Source of the DNA: Deinococcus roseus
GTDB taxonomy: Bacteria > Deinococcota > Deinococci > Deinococcales > Deinococcaceae
Assembly: GCF_014646895.1 (NCBI RefSeq)
Contig: NZ_BMOD01000008.1
Coordinates: forward strand, 62,001 to 126,000
Reading direction: 5' to 3'
Length of the DNA: 64,000 nt
The notes beneath the pieces are model-generated. The model saw only the letters and a program-made list of their open reading frames with translations. It did not search any database and was not told where the DNA came from. This document shows, piece after piece, positions 34,608 to 42,803 of this stretch (position 1 is its first letter; each line of letters starts with the position of its first letter). The position numbers and the translations under genes are program-made.

Positions 34608-34618
34608 GGGCCGAGGGC
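34576..34618 (+). repeat. Heptad repeat copy (GCCGAGGGCTGAGG units) at a gene end
   Basis: About three copies of a 14-base unit made of GCCGAGG and GCTGAGG. The first part is translated as the C-terminus of the acetyltransferase. Confidence 0.75.
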
Positions 34619-34627
34619 AAAACCATC

Positions 34628-35002
34628 TTATTTCTGCCACACCTCAAGCAGGCTTGCCATCGCCTCCATGGAATGCGCTCCAGTGGCCACCTCAACAGCG
34701 GTGTCCTCCAGGGTTTTGCTGGTCTGGATTTTGATTCCGTGCATCTGCAGGAACACCAGGGCGGTGGTCAGGGCGGTGCGTTTGTTGCCATCAATGAACG
34801 GATGGTTGCGGGCCAGAAAATACCAGTAAGCCGCAGCTTTCTGGAACAGGCCCACATACCGCTCCTCTCCAAAAGCGCTCAGGAAAGGCTGGGCCAGTGC
34901 AGACTCCAGCAGCCCCTGATCCCGCACACCGGAAGAACCCCCAAAGTGCTTGATGTTGAGGTCATGCAGGTGCAACACCTGATCCAGGCTCAGGGGGATC
35001 AT
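34628..35002 (-). CDS. Death-on-curing (Doc/Fic-fold) toxin
   Basis: A 124-residue Fic-fold protein of Doc type. The start LSLDQVLHLHDLNIKHFGGSSGVRDQGLLESALAQP is typical of the family, and the active-site HPFIDGNKR occupies 67-75. Doc phosphorylates EF-Tu and thereby stops translation in the P1 system. The start overlaps the stop of the antitoxin gene by four bases (34999-35002). The likely role is a type II toxin-antitoxin module. Confidence 0.88.
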   Translation of the reverse strand: MIPLSLDQVLHLHDLNIKHFGGSSGVRDQGLLESALAQPFLSAFGEERYVGLFQKAAAYWYFLARNHPFIDGNKRTALTTALVFLQMHGIKIQTSKTLEDTAVEVATGAHSMEAMASLLEVWQK

Positions 35003-35208
35003 CGTTCCGCCAGGTTTTTCAGAAGGTCATGATGCTCAGAGAACACCTGCTGCAAAGCATCTTCAAAAAGCTGAATTCTGGGAAGGACCAGCAAACCTTC
35101 CTCGGTCACCTGCAAAGTCACCTCTTCCAGCAGTCCAGCCTGAAAGAGCAGTTCTTCTGGAAGAAGAAGCATTTTCTGTCCGTCGATGGTGACAATTCGG
35201 GCATCCAT
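34999..35208 (-). CDS. AbrB/MazE-like antitoxin partner of Doc
   Basis: A 69-residue protein opening MDARIVTIDGQKMLLLPEELL with LQVTEEGLLVL, an AbrB/SpoVT swapped-hairpin DNA-binding pattern, then a helical tail (FEDALQQVFSEHHDLLKNLAER) suited to bind the toxin. The canonical P1 partner of Doc is Phd; AbrB-type partners are also known. It comes first in the pair, as antitoxins usually do, and should repress the pair's promoter. Confidence 0.8.
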   Translation of the reverse strand: MDARIVTIDGQKMLLLPEELLFQAGLLEEVTLQVTEEGLLVLPRIQLFEDALQQVFSEHHDLLKNLAER

Positions 35209-35249
35209 GGGTTCATGGTACGGTTTTCTGGTCTGGGTTTCTTGCGGCT

Positions 35250-35280
35250 GGGCGCAGCACGCTACGCCCCTACAGGTTGG
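35250..35280. repeat. GGCGCAGC palindromic repeat, copy 1
   Basis: GGCGCAGCACGCTACGCC followed by CCTACAGGTTGGA. The same palindrome and CCCTACA tail occurs at 42751, 47575 and 53046. It is REP-like and always intergenic here. Confidence 0.7.
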
Positions 35281-35338
35281 ATCCAGGTTTTCTGCCTTCT
35301 TATTGACCCTTACAGCATGCCTCTCTTGACCCTACTAC

Positions 35339-35411
35339 GCGGTCCAAAGCGGTTTGGACCGCTGGGTCGCTCGGGGACGGCACCGTCGGCATTGGGTCGC
35401 TGCCTTCTGCC
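35339..35411. repeat. Perfect hairpin plus a second dispersed repeat upstream of an MFS gene
   Basis: GCGGTCCAAA-GCGG-TTTGGACCGC (35339-35362) has a 10-bp stem and is not followed by T. Next to it, 35371-35411 read on the minus strand closely matches 62551-62591 (GGCAGAAGGCAGCG..., GTGCCGACGGTGCCGTC). Both lie in a 261-bp region without genes. Confidence 0.6.
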
Positions 35412-35469
35412 TATCTTTAAGCACCCTGGCGTATACCAGACACCAAATCAAAAAAGGTAGGTTAAAACC

Positions 35470-36669
35470 ATGGACGCCCGCAGACCCCTGATCCAGCGCA
35501 TCCTTCCAGTGCTGCCCCGGCAGTTCTGGATTCTGTGGTGGGGTACCCTGATCAACCGCGTGGGGGATTTTGTGGTGCCGTTTCTCAGCTATTACCTGAC
35601 CAGCCAGTTGTTGTGGAGCACCGGGCAGGCTGCACTGGCCCTGAGCCTGTTCGGGGTGGGGTCTTTTCTGGCCCAGTTTCTGGCGGGTTTTGTCACGGAC
35701 CGTCTGGGGCGCAAGAAGGTCATGGTCTTTTCAATGGTTGGCGGTGCCCTGATGATGGTGGGCATCAGTGAAATCCGGCACTTTTACCTGCTCCTGGCGG
35801 TGATTGTGCTGCAGGGCTTCATCATGAACACCTCCCGTCCGGGCATGAAGGCGGCTGTGGCGGATCTGGTTCCCCCTGAAGGGCGCATCCGGGCGTATGG
35901 CATGAATTACTGGGCGATCAATCTGGGGGCTGCCATTGCGCCACTGCTGGCCGGTTTGCTGGCCGACCAGAATTACCGTTACCTGTTTTATGGGGATGCC
36001 CTGACCTCTGCAGGTTGTGGTTTGCTGATGCTGTTTTTCTTCCGCGAGACCCTGTCCAAACACCAGAGAACCACCTCCCAGAAAATGCGCATGCCACAAG
36101 ATGGCCTGCTGTATGCCTACACCGTGGCAGGGTTTCTGTTCGGGGTGCTGATGATGCAGGGGTTCGGGGTGCTGTCCCTGGCCATGCAGAAACTGCATTT
36201 CACGGCGGCGCAGTTCGGGCACACCATTGCGATCAACGGGTTGATCATTGTGCTGCTGGGGATTCCAGCCCAGATGGTGCTGCCCCGGTTTCCCCGCCCC
36301 ACAGTCATGGCCATTTCTGCGCTTCTGATGGGGGGTGGCCTGATGCTGAACATGCTGGCCCACGACCTGACCGGATTCATGGTGGCGGTGGTGGTCTGGA
36401 CGCTGGGAGAACTGGGCATGAACACCGTGGCATCCAGCGTGATTGCAGACCTTGCCCCTGCACACCTGAGGGGCACTTACGCAGGCCTCAATGGAGCCTC
36501 CTGGGGTCTGGCGGCCATGGTGGCTCCGGTGTTTGGAGGGTGGCTGCTGGGCAGTCATGGCAGCCTGACCCTGTGGTCTGCCTGCGGCCTGATCGGTCTG
36601 GTGGTGGCCATCATGCATGTGGTGCTGGCCGGGCCACTGAAAAGAAGGATGCAACATGCCACAGAATAA
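35470..36669 (+). CDS. MFS transporter
   Basis: A 399-residue major facilitator with about 12 helices. The N-terminal half carries FVTDRLGRKKVMVFSM, the MFS signature loop 2-3, and the second half has LRGTYAGLNGASWGLAAMVAPVFGG. The type resembles drug or small-solute exporters; the substrate is unknown. TAGGTT lies six bases before the ATG, and an AAGG sequence sits further away, so it may be leaderless. Its last helix is followed by a basic tail. Confidence 0.88.
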   Translation: MDARRPLIQRILPVLPRQFWILWWGTLINRVGDFVVPFLSYYLTSQLLWSTGQAALALSLFGVGSFLAQFLAGFVTDRLGRKKVMVFSMVGGALMMVGISEIRHFYLLLAVIVLQGFIMNTSRPGMKAAVADLVPPEGRIRAYGMNYWAINLGAAIAPLLAGLLADQNYRYLFYGDALTSAGCGLLMLFFFRETLSKHQRTTSQKMRMPQDGLLYAYTVAGFLFGVLMMQGFGVLSLAMQKLHFTAAQFGHTIAINGLIIVLLGIPAQMVLPRFPRPTVMAISALLMGGGLMLNMLAHDLTGFMVAVVVWTLGELGMNTVASSVIADLAPAHLRGTYAGLNGASWGLAAMVAPVFGGWLLGSHGSLTLWSACGLIGLVVAIMHVVLAGPLKRRMQHATE

Positions 36670-36746
36670 AGTTCCCGCTGCACAGTTGCTGATTCACAGC
36701 GGGTTATGCTTTGACCCAGACCTTCGTACCCCTCAAGGAGCTCCTG

Positions 36747-38744
36747 ATGCGTGATGTGATCCTGACCTGCCCCCTGGACTGCCCCGATGCCTGCCGCCTG
36801 AAAATCACCCTGGCCCCGGATGAAACGCTGGGAGAGAAGGCCGTGAAGGTCACCGGAGATCCATCCCATCCCTTCACGCAGGGGTTTGCCTGTGCCAAGA
36901 CCGTGCATTATCCGGCGCGGCAGTACCACCCGGACCGTCCCCTCTACCCCTTAAAACGGTTGGGAGGGGACTTTGTGCGGATCTCCTGGGATCAGGCCCT
37001 CGATGAAATTGCGGACCGTTTAAAAACCGTGCTGGCAGAACATGGCCCCCATGCCCTGATGCGCTACAACTATGCGGGAACCATGGGCCTGAGGGAAGGC
37101 ACCCATGTGCATGCTTTTTTCCGTGCTCTGGGAGCGAGTGAGCTGGATGAAACCATCTGCGCCACCGCTGGCACCGAAGCCTGGGTGATGACCTACGGCC
37201 CCAGGTATGGCGTGCTTGCAGAGGACGTTCCACATGCAAAGCTGATTTTTTTGTGGGGCATCAACAGCCTGACCACCAACAGCCACCTGACCCCCTGGCT
37301 GAAAAAAGCCCGCAAGAACGGCGCAAAGATCTACCACATCGACCCCTACCAGAGCAAAACCAGCCTTTTTGCCGATGAGCACATCAAAATCAACCCTGGC
37401 ACAGATGCAGCTCTGGCGCTGGGTTTCATGCATCTGATCTTCAGGTGGGGCCTTGAGGACCGGGAATACCTGCAGGAAGCCTGCCTGGGTTCAGAAGAAT
37501 TGCGGGAAGCTGCAAAAGATTACACCCCCGAAAAAGTTTCAGACATCACCGGAATCCCCACCGAAAAAATCGAGCAACTGGCCCGCGAATACGCCAGCAC
37601 CACGCCCAGCTACATCCGGGTGGGGTATGGCATGACCCGCCATGAATACGGCGGCAACAACCTGCGTTCGGTGCTGCTCTTGCCTGCTGTGATGGGCCAG
37701 TGGAAACACCGGGGCGGGGGCGTCACCCTCTCCACCAGTGGGTATTTCCAGCTGAACCGCAAAAAACTGGGGGCAGGCCATCTGGTCAAAGCCAGCACCC
37801 CACGCATCAACATGACCCGGCTTGCCACTGCCCTGCAGCCTGAACGGGGCATCAAAGCCATGTTCGTGTACAACAGCAACCCGGTGGTGGTCGCCCCTGA
37901 CACAGCACGGGTGATTGAAGGGTTCAAACGGGAAGACCTGCTGGTGGTGGTGCTGGAGCAGGCCATGACCGAGACGGCAAAGCTTGCCGATTATGTGCTT
38001 CCCTCCACCACTTTCATGGAGCACGAGGACGTGTACACCAGTTATGGCCACACTTACCTGGGCTACAACCCAAAAACCCTGAATGCCCCAGGAGAGGCCA
38101 GACCCAACACCTGGGTGTTTCAGGAACTGGGAAAACGCCTGGGCCTCCAGGAGGAAACCCTTTACTGGAGCATGGACCAGTTGCTGGAACACCTGCTGGA
38201 CACCGAACATCCGTTCTTGCAGGGTTTCACGCCTGAACGGGTCAGGCAGGAAGGCTCTGTGCGCCTGAACCTGCCCGAAGGTTTGCTGCCCTACCAGCAC
38301 GGGGCACCCACAGCCAGCGGAAAAGTGCAGCTCTCCCCTGCTCCGCATTACACCCCCGACAGCCTGCAGGTGACTCCAGAGCATCCTTTCCGGTTGCTGA
38401 CCCCTCCTGCACACCACTTTCTGAACAGCACCTATGGCAACCTGGAAAACCTCAATCAGGCAGAAGGGGGAGAACCCCTGGCCCTGATGCACCCTGAGGA
38501 CGCGGCACCTTTAAACCTGAGCACCGGAGATTTTGCTCACCTGAGCAGCCCTCAGGGGTCGGTGCTGCGGCAAATTCGGGTGCATGGTGGGGTGCAAAAA
38601 GGAGTCATTGTGCTGGAAGGCAGCTGGTGGGGCCTCAGTGCCCGGGATGGCAAGAGCATCAACACCCTCACTTCAGAGCGGCTCACCGACCTGGGGGCGG
38701 GAAGCACTTTCCACGCAAATACGATTGGCGTGACAAAAGCGTAG
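36747..38744 (+). CDS. Molybdopterin-dependent oxidoreductase (formate dehydrogenase/DMSO reductase superfamily)
   Basis: The start is the ATG at 36747 with AAGGAG nine bases before it. The 665-residue enzyme begins LTCPLDCPDACRLKI, a cysteine cluster for [4Fe-4S], continues with the molybdopterin domains (YNYAGTMGLREG, GINSLTTNSHLTPWLKKA, VYNSNPVVVAPDT) and ends in a C-terminal MGD-binding barrel. There is no Tat or Sec signal, so it is cytoplasmic. The substrate is not identifiable from motifs alone. It precedes a Moco-fold lipoprotein and a histidine kinase in the same direction. Confidence 0.88.
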   Translation: MRDVILTCPLDCPDACRLKITLAPDETLGEKAVKVTGDPSHPFTQGFACAKTVHYPARQYHPDRPLYPLKRLGGDFVRISWDQALDEIADRLKTVLAEHGPHALMRYNYAGTMGLREGTHVHAFFRALGASELDETICATAGTEAWVMTYGPRYGVLAEDVPHAKLIFLWGINSLTTNSHLTPWLKKARKNGAKIYHIDPYQSKTSLFADEHIKINPGTDAALALGFMHLIFRWGLEDREYLQEACLGSEELREAAKDYTPEKVSDITGIPTEKIEQLAREYASTTPSYIRVGYGMTRHEYGGNNLRSVLLLPAVMGQWKHRGGGVTLSTSGYFQLNRKKLGAGHLVKASTPRINMTRLATALQPERGIKAMFVYNSNPVVVAPDTARVIEGFKREDLLVVVLEQAMTETAKLADYVLPSTTFMEHEDVYTSYGHTYLGYNPKTLNAPGEARPNTWVFQELGKRLGLQEETLYWSMDQLLEHLLDTEHPFLQGFTPERVRQEGSVRLNLPEGLLPYQHGAPTASGKVQLSPAPHYTPDSLQVTPEHPFRLLTPPAHHFLNSTYGNLENLNQAEGGEPLALMHPEDAAPLNLSTGDFAHLSSPQGSVLRQIRVHGGVQKGVIVLEGSWWGLSARDGKSINTLTSERLTDLGAGSTFHANTIGVTKA

Positions 38745-38757
38745 TATTCTGGTAAGT

Positions 38758-39273
38758 ATGCGGGCTTTTACGGTTTCCTGCACGCTGCTCCTGTTGACAG
38801 GATGCATGCGGCCTGAAGTGTATCAGGAAGTGCACCCGGCGCAAAACATGCCAGCAGCAGGCAGTGATCCTGTGGTCCTGACCATCGAATCTTCCTCTGG
38901 AAAAACCACCCTCACCCAGCCCCAGCTGGAATCCTTGCGGGTCATTGAATACCGCACCAGCCGTCCAGACGATGCCAGTGTTCCCCACACCTACCAGGGC
39001 GTGATGGTGGCAGATTTGCTGGACCACCTCAGGCTCACCCCCAAAAAGCTTTACATGGTGGCCACCAACGATTACAGCACCTTCATCAATGCAGAAGATG
39101 TGCTGGATTACCCGGTGATGATTGCCTTCAAAGGAGATGGACGGCCCCTGACCATTGAAGACAAAGGACCCCTGCTGGTGGTCTTCCCCACCCATGCCTA
39201 CGCTGAACGGTTCAACACCCTGGAATACGGCAGCAAATGGGTGTGGTTCCTGAAAAGCATCCGTGTGGAGTGA
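38758..39273 (+). CDS. Lipoprotein with sulfite-oxidase-like Moco-binding fold
   Basis: The 171-residue product has a lipoprotein signal (LLLLTGC, Cys at about 16). Its domain resembles the sulfite-oxidase/YedY Moco-binding fold in minimal form: YQGVMVADLLDHLRLTPKKLYMVATNDYSTFI, then GPLLVVFP and a final KWVWFLKSIRVE. The Mo-coordinating cysteine of true sulfite oxidases is not evident, so it may be a sensory or binding relative. TATTCT starts the base after the upstream stop codon and lies seven bases before the ATG. It stops two bases before the kinase gene. Confidence 0.78.
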   Translation: MRAFTVSCTLLLLTGCMRPEVYQEVHPAQNMPAAGSDPVVLTIESSSGKTTLTQPQLESLRVIEYRTSRPDDASVPHTYQGVMVADLLDHLRLTPKKLYMVATNDYSTFINAEDVLDYPVMIAFKGDGRPLTIEDKGPLLVVFPTHAYAERFNTLEYGSKWVWFLKSIRVE

Positions 39274-39275
39274 GG

Positions 39276-40556
39276 ATGCTGCGGCACCGGTTCACCCCCT
39301 TCATCATGGCCCTGCTGGCTGCCGGACTGTCTTTTGTGCTGTTCACCCTGGCGTTTTTGCCTTCTTACGAAGCACTGACCCGCCAGAACCTGATCTGGAG
39401 CAACCACCACTACTACCAGCTGAACCAGCGCATCGCCTGCATCCTGATGCAGGTGGCCGACCGCCAGATCTGCAGCGCCACCTATGCAGAAAACCTGGAG
39501 CTGCTGAAAGACACCTTCAAGAACCTCACCAATGAGTTTCCACAGGTCAAAGAAGTGGAAACCTACGGGGAGGCCCGGCTGGACCACATCATTGAGAACC
39601 TGCAGGAGGCCATCAAAACCAACCCTGCAGACGTGAAACTGCTGGAGCTGGCTTACCGGGAATCCATGCAGCTTTCCATGCAATCCCGCGACCTGATTCA
39701 GGAGAACCGCCTGAGCGTGCTGTACACCCTCAGAACCCAGCAGTTCTGGCTGCGCATCCTGATCTCCATCACTTTCGGGCTGCTGGCGGCCATGATGACC
39801 CGCATCTGGGTGAATTACAACGGCGAGAAAGCCAAGGTGGAAGCCCAGAAACAGCTGCAGATGGAGCTGAACGCCATCACCTCCCACGAACTGCGCAAAC
39901 CCCTGCAGCAACTGGTGCTGGCCACCAATTTGCTCAGCCGGGATTCCCTGACCGCAGACCAGCGCCGCACCCTGCTGGAACGGCTGGTCAACAGCACCCA
40001 GGAACTCACCGTGCTGACCGACCTCAGCCGCCTGGAAGACGTGTACGTCAACCTGGAACTCAAGTGGGAGCGCATCGACATCCGGGAACTGGTGCGGGAA
40101 TTCTCCCACGAGGAACCCCGGGTGCAGTGCATCCTGCCCCTCACCCCGATTTTGCTGGATGTGGATGTGGTGCGCATCAAACAGGTGATCCGCAACCTGG
40201 TGGACAACGCCCTCAAGTACGCCCCGTCGCACACCAACGTGGACATCGGGGTGTACGCCATGGGCAAGGAGGTCACCATCAGTGTGCGGGATTACGGCCC
40301 GGGCATTCCCGAAGAAGAACAGAAAAAAGTGATGGAGCCTTTCTACCGCCTGAAACGCAATGGCGGCAAGAAAGGCTGGGGACTGGGTCTGGCAGTGGTG
40401 AAACGCTTTGTGGAAGCCCACGGAGGCCACCTGAAGATCCAGACCCCGGATGGGGGCGGAACCCAGGTGGATGTGGTTTTACCTAAACTGCAACGTGCCG
40501 GGCATCAGACCAAAGACCTTCCAGGTCATAATAATCACGAGCCTCTTTCGTCATGA
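39276..40556 (+). CDS. Orphan sensor histidine kinase
   Basis: A 426-residue kinase starting at the ATG two bases after the previous stop. The first helix is at about 9-30, the extracytoplasmic sensor region about 35-150, and the second helix FWLRILISITFGLLAAMMT near 155-175. The HisKA H-box is ITSHELRKPLQQ, and the ATPase has VIRNLVDNALKYA, VRDYGPGIPEE and GWGLGLAVVKRF. No response regulator is adjacent. The coupled lipoprotein may supply the signal. The last 74 bases overlap the convergent rsfS. Confidence 0.9.
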   Translation: MLRHRFTPFIMALLAAGLSFVLFTLAFLPSYEALTRQNLIWSNHHYYQLNQRIACILMQVADRQICSATYAENLELLKDTFKNLTNEFPQVKEVETYGEARLDHIIENLQEAIKTNPADVKLLELAYRESMQLSMQSRDLIQENRLSVLYTLRTQQFWLRILISITFGLLAAMMTRIWVNYNGEKAKVEAQKQLQMELNAITSHELRKPLQQLVLATNLLSRDSLTADQRRTLLERLVNSTQELTVLTDLSRLEDVYVNLELKWERIDIRELVREFSHEEPRVQCILPLTPILLDVDVVRIKQVIRNLVDNALKYAPSHTNVDIGVYAMGKEVTISVRDYGPGIPEEEQKKVMEPFYRLKRNGGKKGWGLGLAVVKRFVEAHGGHLKIQTPDGGGTQVDVVLPKLQRAGHQTKDLPGHNNHEPLSS

Positions 40557-40818
40557 CGTGCACGATCACGGTGCCAAAGTTGATCAGGATCCAGCGGTCA
40601 CTGGGGCCTTCAATGCCCACCGCCTGAATGCCGTGTTCCTTGGTGGCTTCACGGATGCTGTTTTGCACAGCGTTGATCTGCAGTCCAGCACTGGCAGTGC
40701 AGATGATGAAGTAATCCAGGGTGCTGCTGACATCCTGCAAATCCAGCACCACCACATCTTCGGCACGTTTGTCTTGGGCGGCATCCACAATCAGTTTGAT
40801 CAGGGCATTGTCTTGCAT
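40483..40818 (-). CDS. rsfS: Ribosomal silencing factor RsfS
   Basis: A 111-residue protein with the RsfS core: KLIVDAAQDKRAEDVVVLDLQDVSSTLDYFIICTASAGLQ, then GIEGPSDRWILINFGTVIVHVM and a tail EARDYYDLEGLWSDA. It binds L14 and prevents subunit joining under starvation. AAGGAG precedes the ATG. It is the last gene of yqeK-LCP-rsfS, a conserved order. Its 3' end overlaps the histidine kinase gene on the other strand. Confidence 0.95.
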   Translation of the reverse strand: MQDNALIKLIVDAAQDKRAEDVVVLDLQDVSSTLDYFIICTASAGLQINAVQNSIREATKEHGIQAVGIEGPSDRWILINFGTVIVHVMTKEARDYYDLEGLWSDARHVAV

Positions 40819-40833
40819 GTTTCTCCTTGAAAT

Positions 40834-42084
40834 TTATGGGGATTCGGGGAGGGCAGCCAGGGCTGCATACTTGTCGTTGGCATCCTGGCCCAGAAAGACC
40901 ACCACTTCGCCGTATTCCACAGGCAGGCGCAGGGTCTGGATTCTGGGCAGGTTGAGGCGGGTGGACACCTGTTCGGCATCGCCCACCTGGTTGCGGGTGG
41001 CCACGGAGCTCTGTTCGGAGCTGGCCGTCTGTTCATCCACCCGTGAAATTTGATACCCCTGCTCTGAGAGGTAACGGGAGAGTTTCTGGCCCAGGTTCGT
41101 TCCGCTGCCATCCACAATGCGGACAGGCGATTCGGGCAGGGCATTCTGGGTTTCGGGCACTGCGGGGGCATTCATGGCTTCCAGGGTTTCGCGGTCCACC
41201 GCAAGGTTGCTGGACCCAGGAATTTCATTGGTGGGCAGGGTGGCCATCTGCAGACGGTAGCTCTTCAGGAAAGGCACCATCGCATCAATCAGGGCAGGGT
41301 CAGCATTGGTGATCACCCCAGTGTTGAACTGGGTGAGGATGCCAGGAAGAGCAGAAAGCCCCTGCGAACTGCGCAACTTGTCCAGCAGCTGGGCAATGGC
41401 AAGTTTCTGGCGGTCAATGCGGCCATAATCGTCCCCCCAGCCCGGAGCCTTGCGCATGCGCAGAAAAGCCACAGCGTCTTTGCCTTCAAGGTGGTGGGGG
41501 CCAGCGGTCAGGTGCAGGTGCAAATCTGCAGCCCGGTCATCGAAAGCCACGTCTGCAGGAGCGATCACGTCCAGGCCATTCAGCCGGTCAATCACATCGG
41601 CCACGAAGTCCAGACGGACAATGGCGTAGTAATCGATGCGCTGCCCGATCAGGGTTTCCACATCGCCCAGCAGCTGCTCAGGACCCCCAATTTTGAAGGA
41701 GGAATTGACCTTGCGGTAGGTTCCCTCCGCCTGGGTGTCACGGGGAATGTTGAGGATCTGCACATTGGTTCCCTTGAAGGTGGCCAGCATGATGGTGTCG
41801 GTGTGCATGCCATCAATCACCTTGTTGCGGTCCACGGCTTCTTCCGGGGTGCACTTGCGGGCCGGAGCCGTGGGGGTGGCCCAGGCGCAGTAAGAGGCCT
41901 CCAGACCGGCCAGCAGAACGGTGAAACTGGGCGCTTGCCCACTGGCCGTCACCAGACCTGCCCGCTTTCCGGTGATGCCCTGGGCGCTCATCAGGGCGAA
42001 ACCCAGCAGGCCACTGGCCGCCAGCATCAGGCTGGTCAGTTGCACCGTGCGCCAGATGCGCCGCTGCTGGTTCCAGCGGGTCAT
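40834..42084 (-). CDS. LytR-CpsA-Psr (LCP) family cell-wall protein
   Basis: A 416-residue membrane-anchored protein: one helix at about 14-34, then the LCP catalytic domain (DTIMLATFKGTNVQILNIPRDT, KVNSSFKIGGPEQLLGDVETLIGQ, YYAIVRLDFVADVIDRLNG, LRMRKAPGWGDDYGRIDRQK). A C-terminal LytR_C domain carries VRIVDGSGTNLGQKLSRYLSEQGY. LCP enzymes attach glycopolymers to the envelope. AAGGAG lies before the ATG. Its position between yqeK and rsfS is typical for Deinococcus-Thermus genomes. Confidence 0.92.
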   Translation of the reverse strand: MTRWNQQRRIWRTVQLTSLMLAASGLLGFALMSAQGITGKRAGLVTASGQAPSFTVLLAGLEASYCAWATPTAPARKCTPEEAVDRNKVIDGMHTDTIMLATFKGTNVQILNIPRDTQAEGTYRKVNSSFKIGGPEQLLGDVETLIGQRIDYYAIVRLDFVADVIDRLNGLDVIAPADVAFDDRAADLHLHLTAGPHHLEGKDAVAFLRMRKAPGWGDDYGRIDRQKLAIAQLLDKLRSSQGLSALPGILTQFNTGVITNADPALIDAMVPFLKSYRLQMATLPTNEIPGSSNLAVDRETLEAMNAPAVPETQNALPESPVRIVDGSGTNLGQKLSRYLSEQGYQISRVDEQTASSEQSSVATRNQVGDAEQVSTRLNLPRIQTLRLPVEYGEVVVFLGQDANDKYAALAALPESP

Positions 42085-42138
42085 GGCTGCTCCTTGTTGT
42101 GTGCCGTCGTCAAAAGCTGTTCACCTGCCACCTGAAGA

Positions 42139-42690
42139 TCATGAAATGTTGAGACTGTTGAACACCTGCATGGTTCGAGGATGCACCTGAATGCCCCGAC
42201 CCTGCAAATAACGCACCTTGCTGCCAATGGCCAGATCCAGCGCACCCTGCAAATCGTGGAAAGCCATCTCACGGATGTGGTGGTTCACGTTGCGCCCAGG
42301 CTCACTGACATCTGCAATGTACACCACCTTGCTGATGGGGCGGTCCGGACTGGGCCCGGTGGTGTGTTCCTCCACAGCCCACAACACCTCCTCGTTGGTG
42401 TACCCCCAGTACTCCAGCAGCGCCCTTCCTGCCCGACCATGCAAGGCCAGCGGATGGGCTGCGTCAATGGGGCACTCAGGCGGAGCCAGTTTGAGCAAAT
42501 CCATGCTGCTGACATCGCGGGCAATGTCGTGCAACAAACCCGCTTCGTAAGCCAGGGCTTCATCGAAACCATTGGCACGGGCCATCTGGCAGGCGAGTTC
42601 AGCCACCCGCAACACATGCTCGAACCTGCGGGGTTTCACCATCAGTTGTACGCGTCTGGCCCAGACTTCAAGGTGTGGAGGGATCATCAT
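42139..42690 (-). CDS. yqeK: HD-domain YqeK-type hydrolase
   Basis: The HD phosphohydrolase pattern includes RFEHVLRVAELACQMA, LLHDIARD (HD pair), HGRAGRALLEYWGY, EEHTTGPSP and VVYIADVSEPGR, matching YqeK, a Ni/Fe-dependent Ap4A hydrolase. The start is placed at one of two tandem ATGs (42690/42687), because a TATAAT box (42714-42709) lies inside the longer open frame. No strong Shine-Dalgarno is visible, so the leader is very short. First gene of the yqeK-LCP-rsfS unit. Confidence 0.9.
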   Translation of the reverse strand: MMIPPHLEVWARRVQLMVKPRRFEHVLRVAELACQMARANGFDEALAYEAGLLHDIARDVSSMDLLKLAPPECPIDAAHPLALHGRAGRALLEYWGYTNEEVLWAVEEHTTGPSPDRPISKVVYIADVSEPGRNVNHHIREMAFHDLQGALDLAIGSKVRYLQGRGIQVHPRTMQVFNSLNIS

Positions 42691-42750
42691 GATGCGCTCA
42701 GCTGTTTCATTATAGGAGTTTGGGACTGAAAGCCTAGCGTGAATCATACA

Positions 42751-42784
42751 TACCCCTGTAGGGGCGCAGCGTGCTGCGCCCTCA
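42751..42784. repeat. GGCGCAGC palindromic repeat, copy 2
   Basis: CCCCTGTAGGGGCGCAGC followed by GTGCTGCGCCCTC. Both the inner GGCGCAGC/GCTGCGCC and the outer CCCCTGTAGGGG are palindromic. It lies between yqeK and obgE. Confidence 0.75.
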
Positions 42785-42803
42785 AGGCCAGTGCTTCTGC
42801 TGA

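Noticed and set aside
34628..35208. Protein AMPylation (Fic) instead of Doc activity
   Set aside because: The motif is HPFIDGNKR, with the Doc-type ending GNKR and not the Fic GNGRxxR, and the size is that of Doc.
36660..36715. CCCGCTG...CAGCGGG hairpin after the MFS gene as a terminator
   Set aside because: The 7-bp arms are far apart and there is no T-run. The following TATGCT box abuts a TTG codon, but AAGGAG points to the later ATG at 36747.
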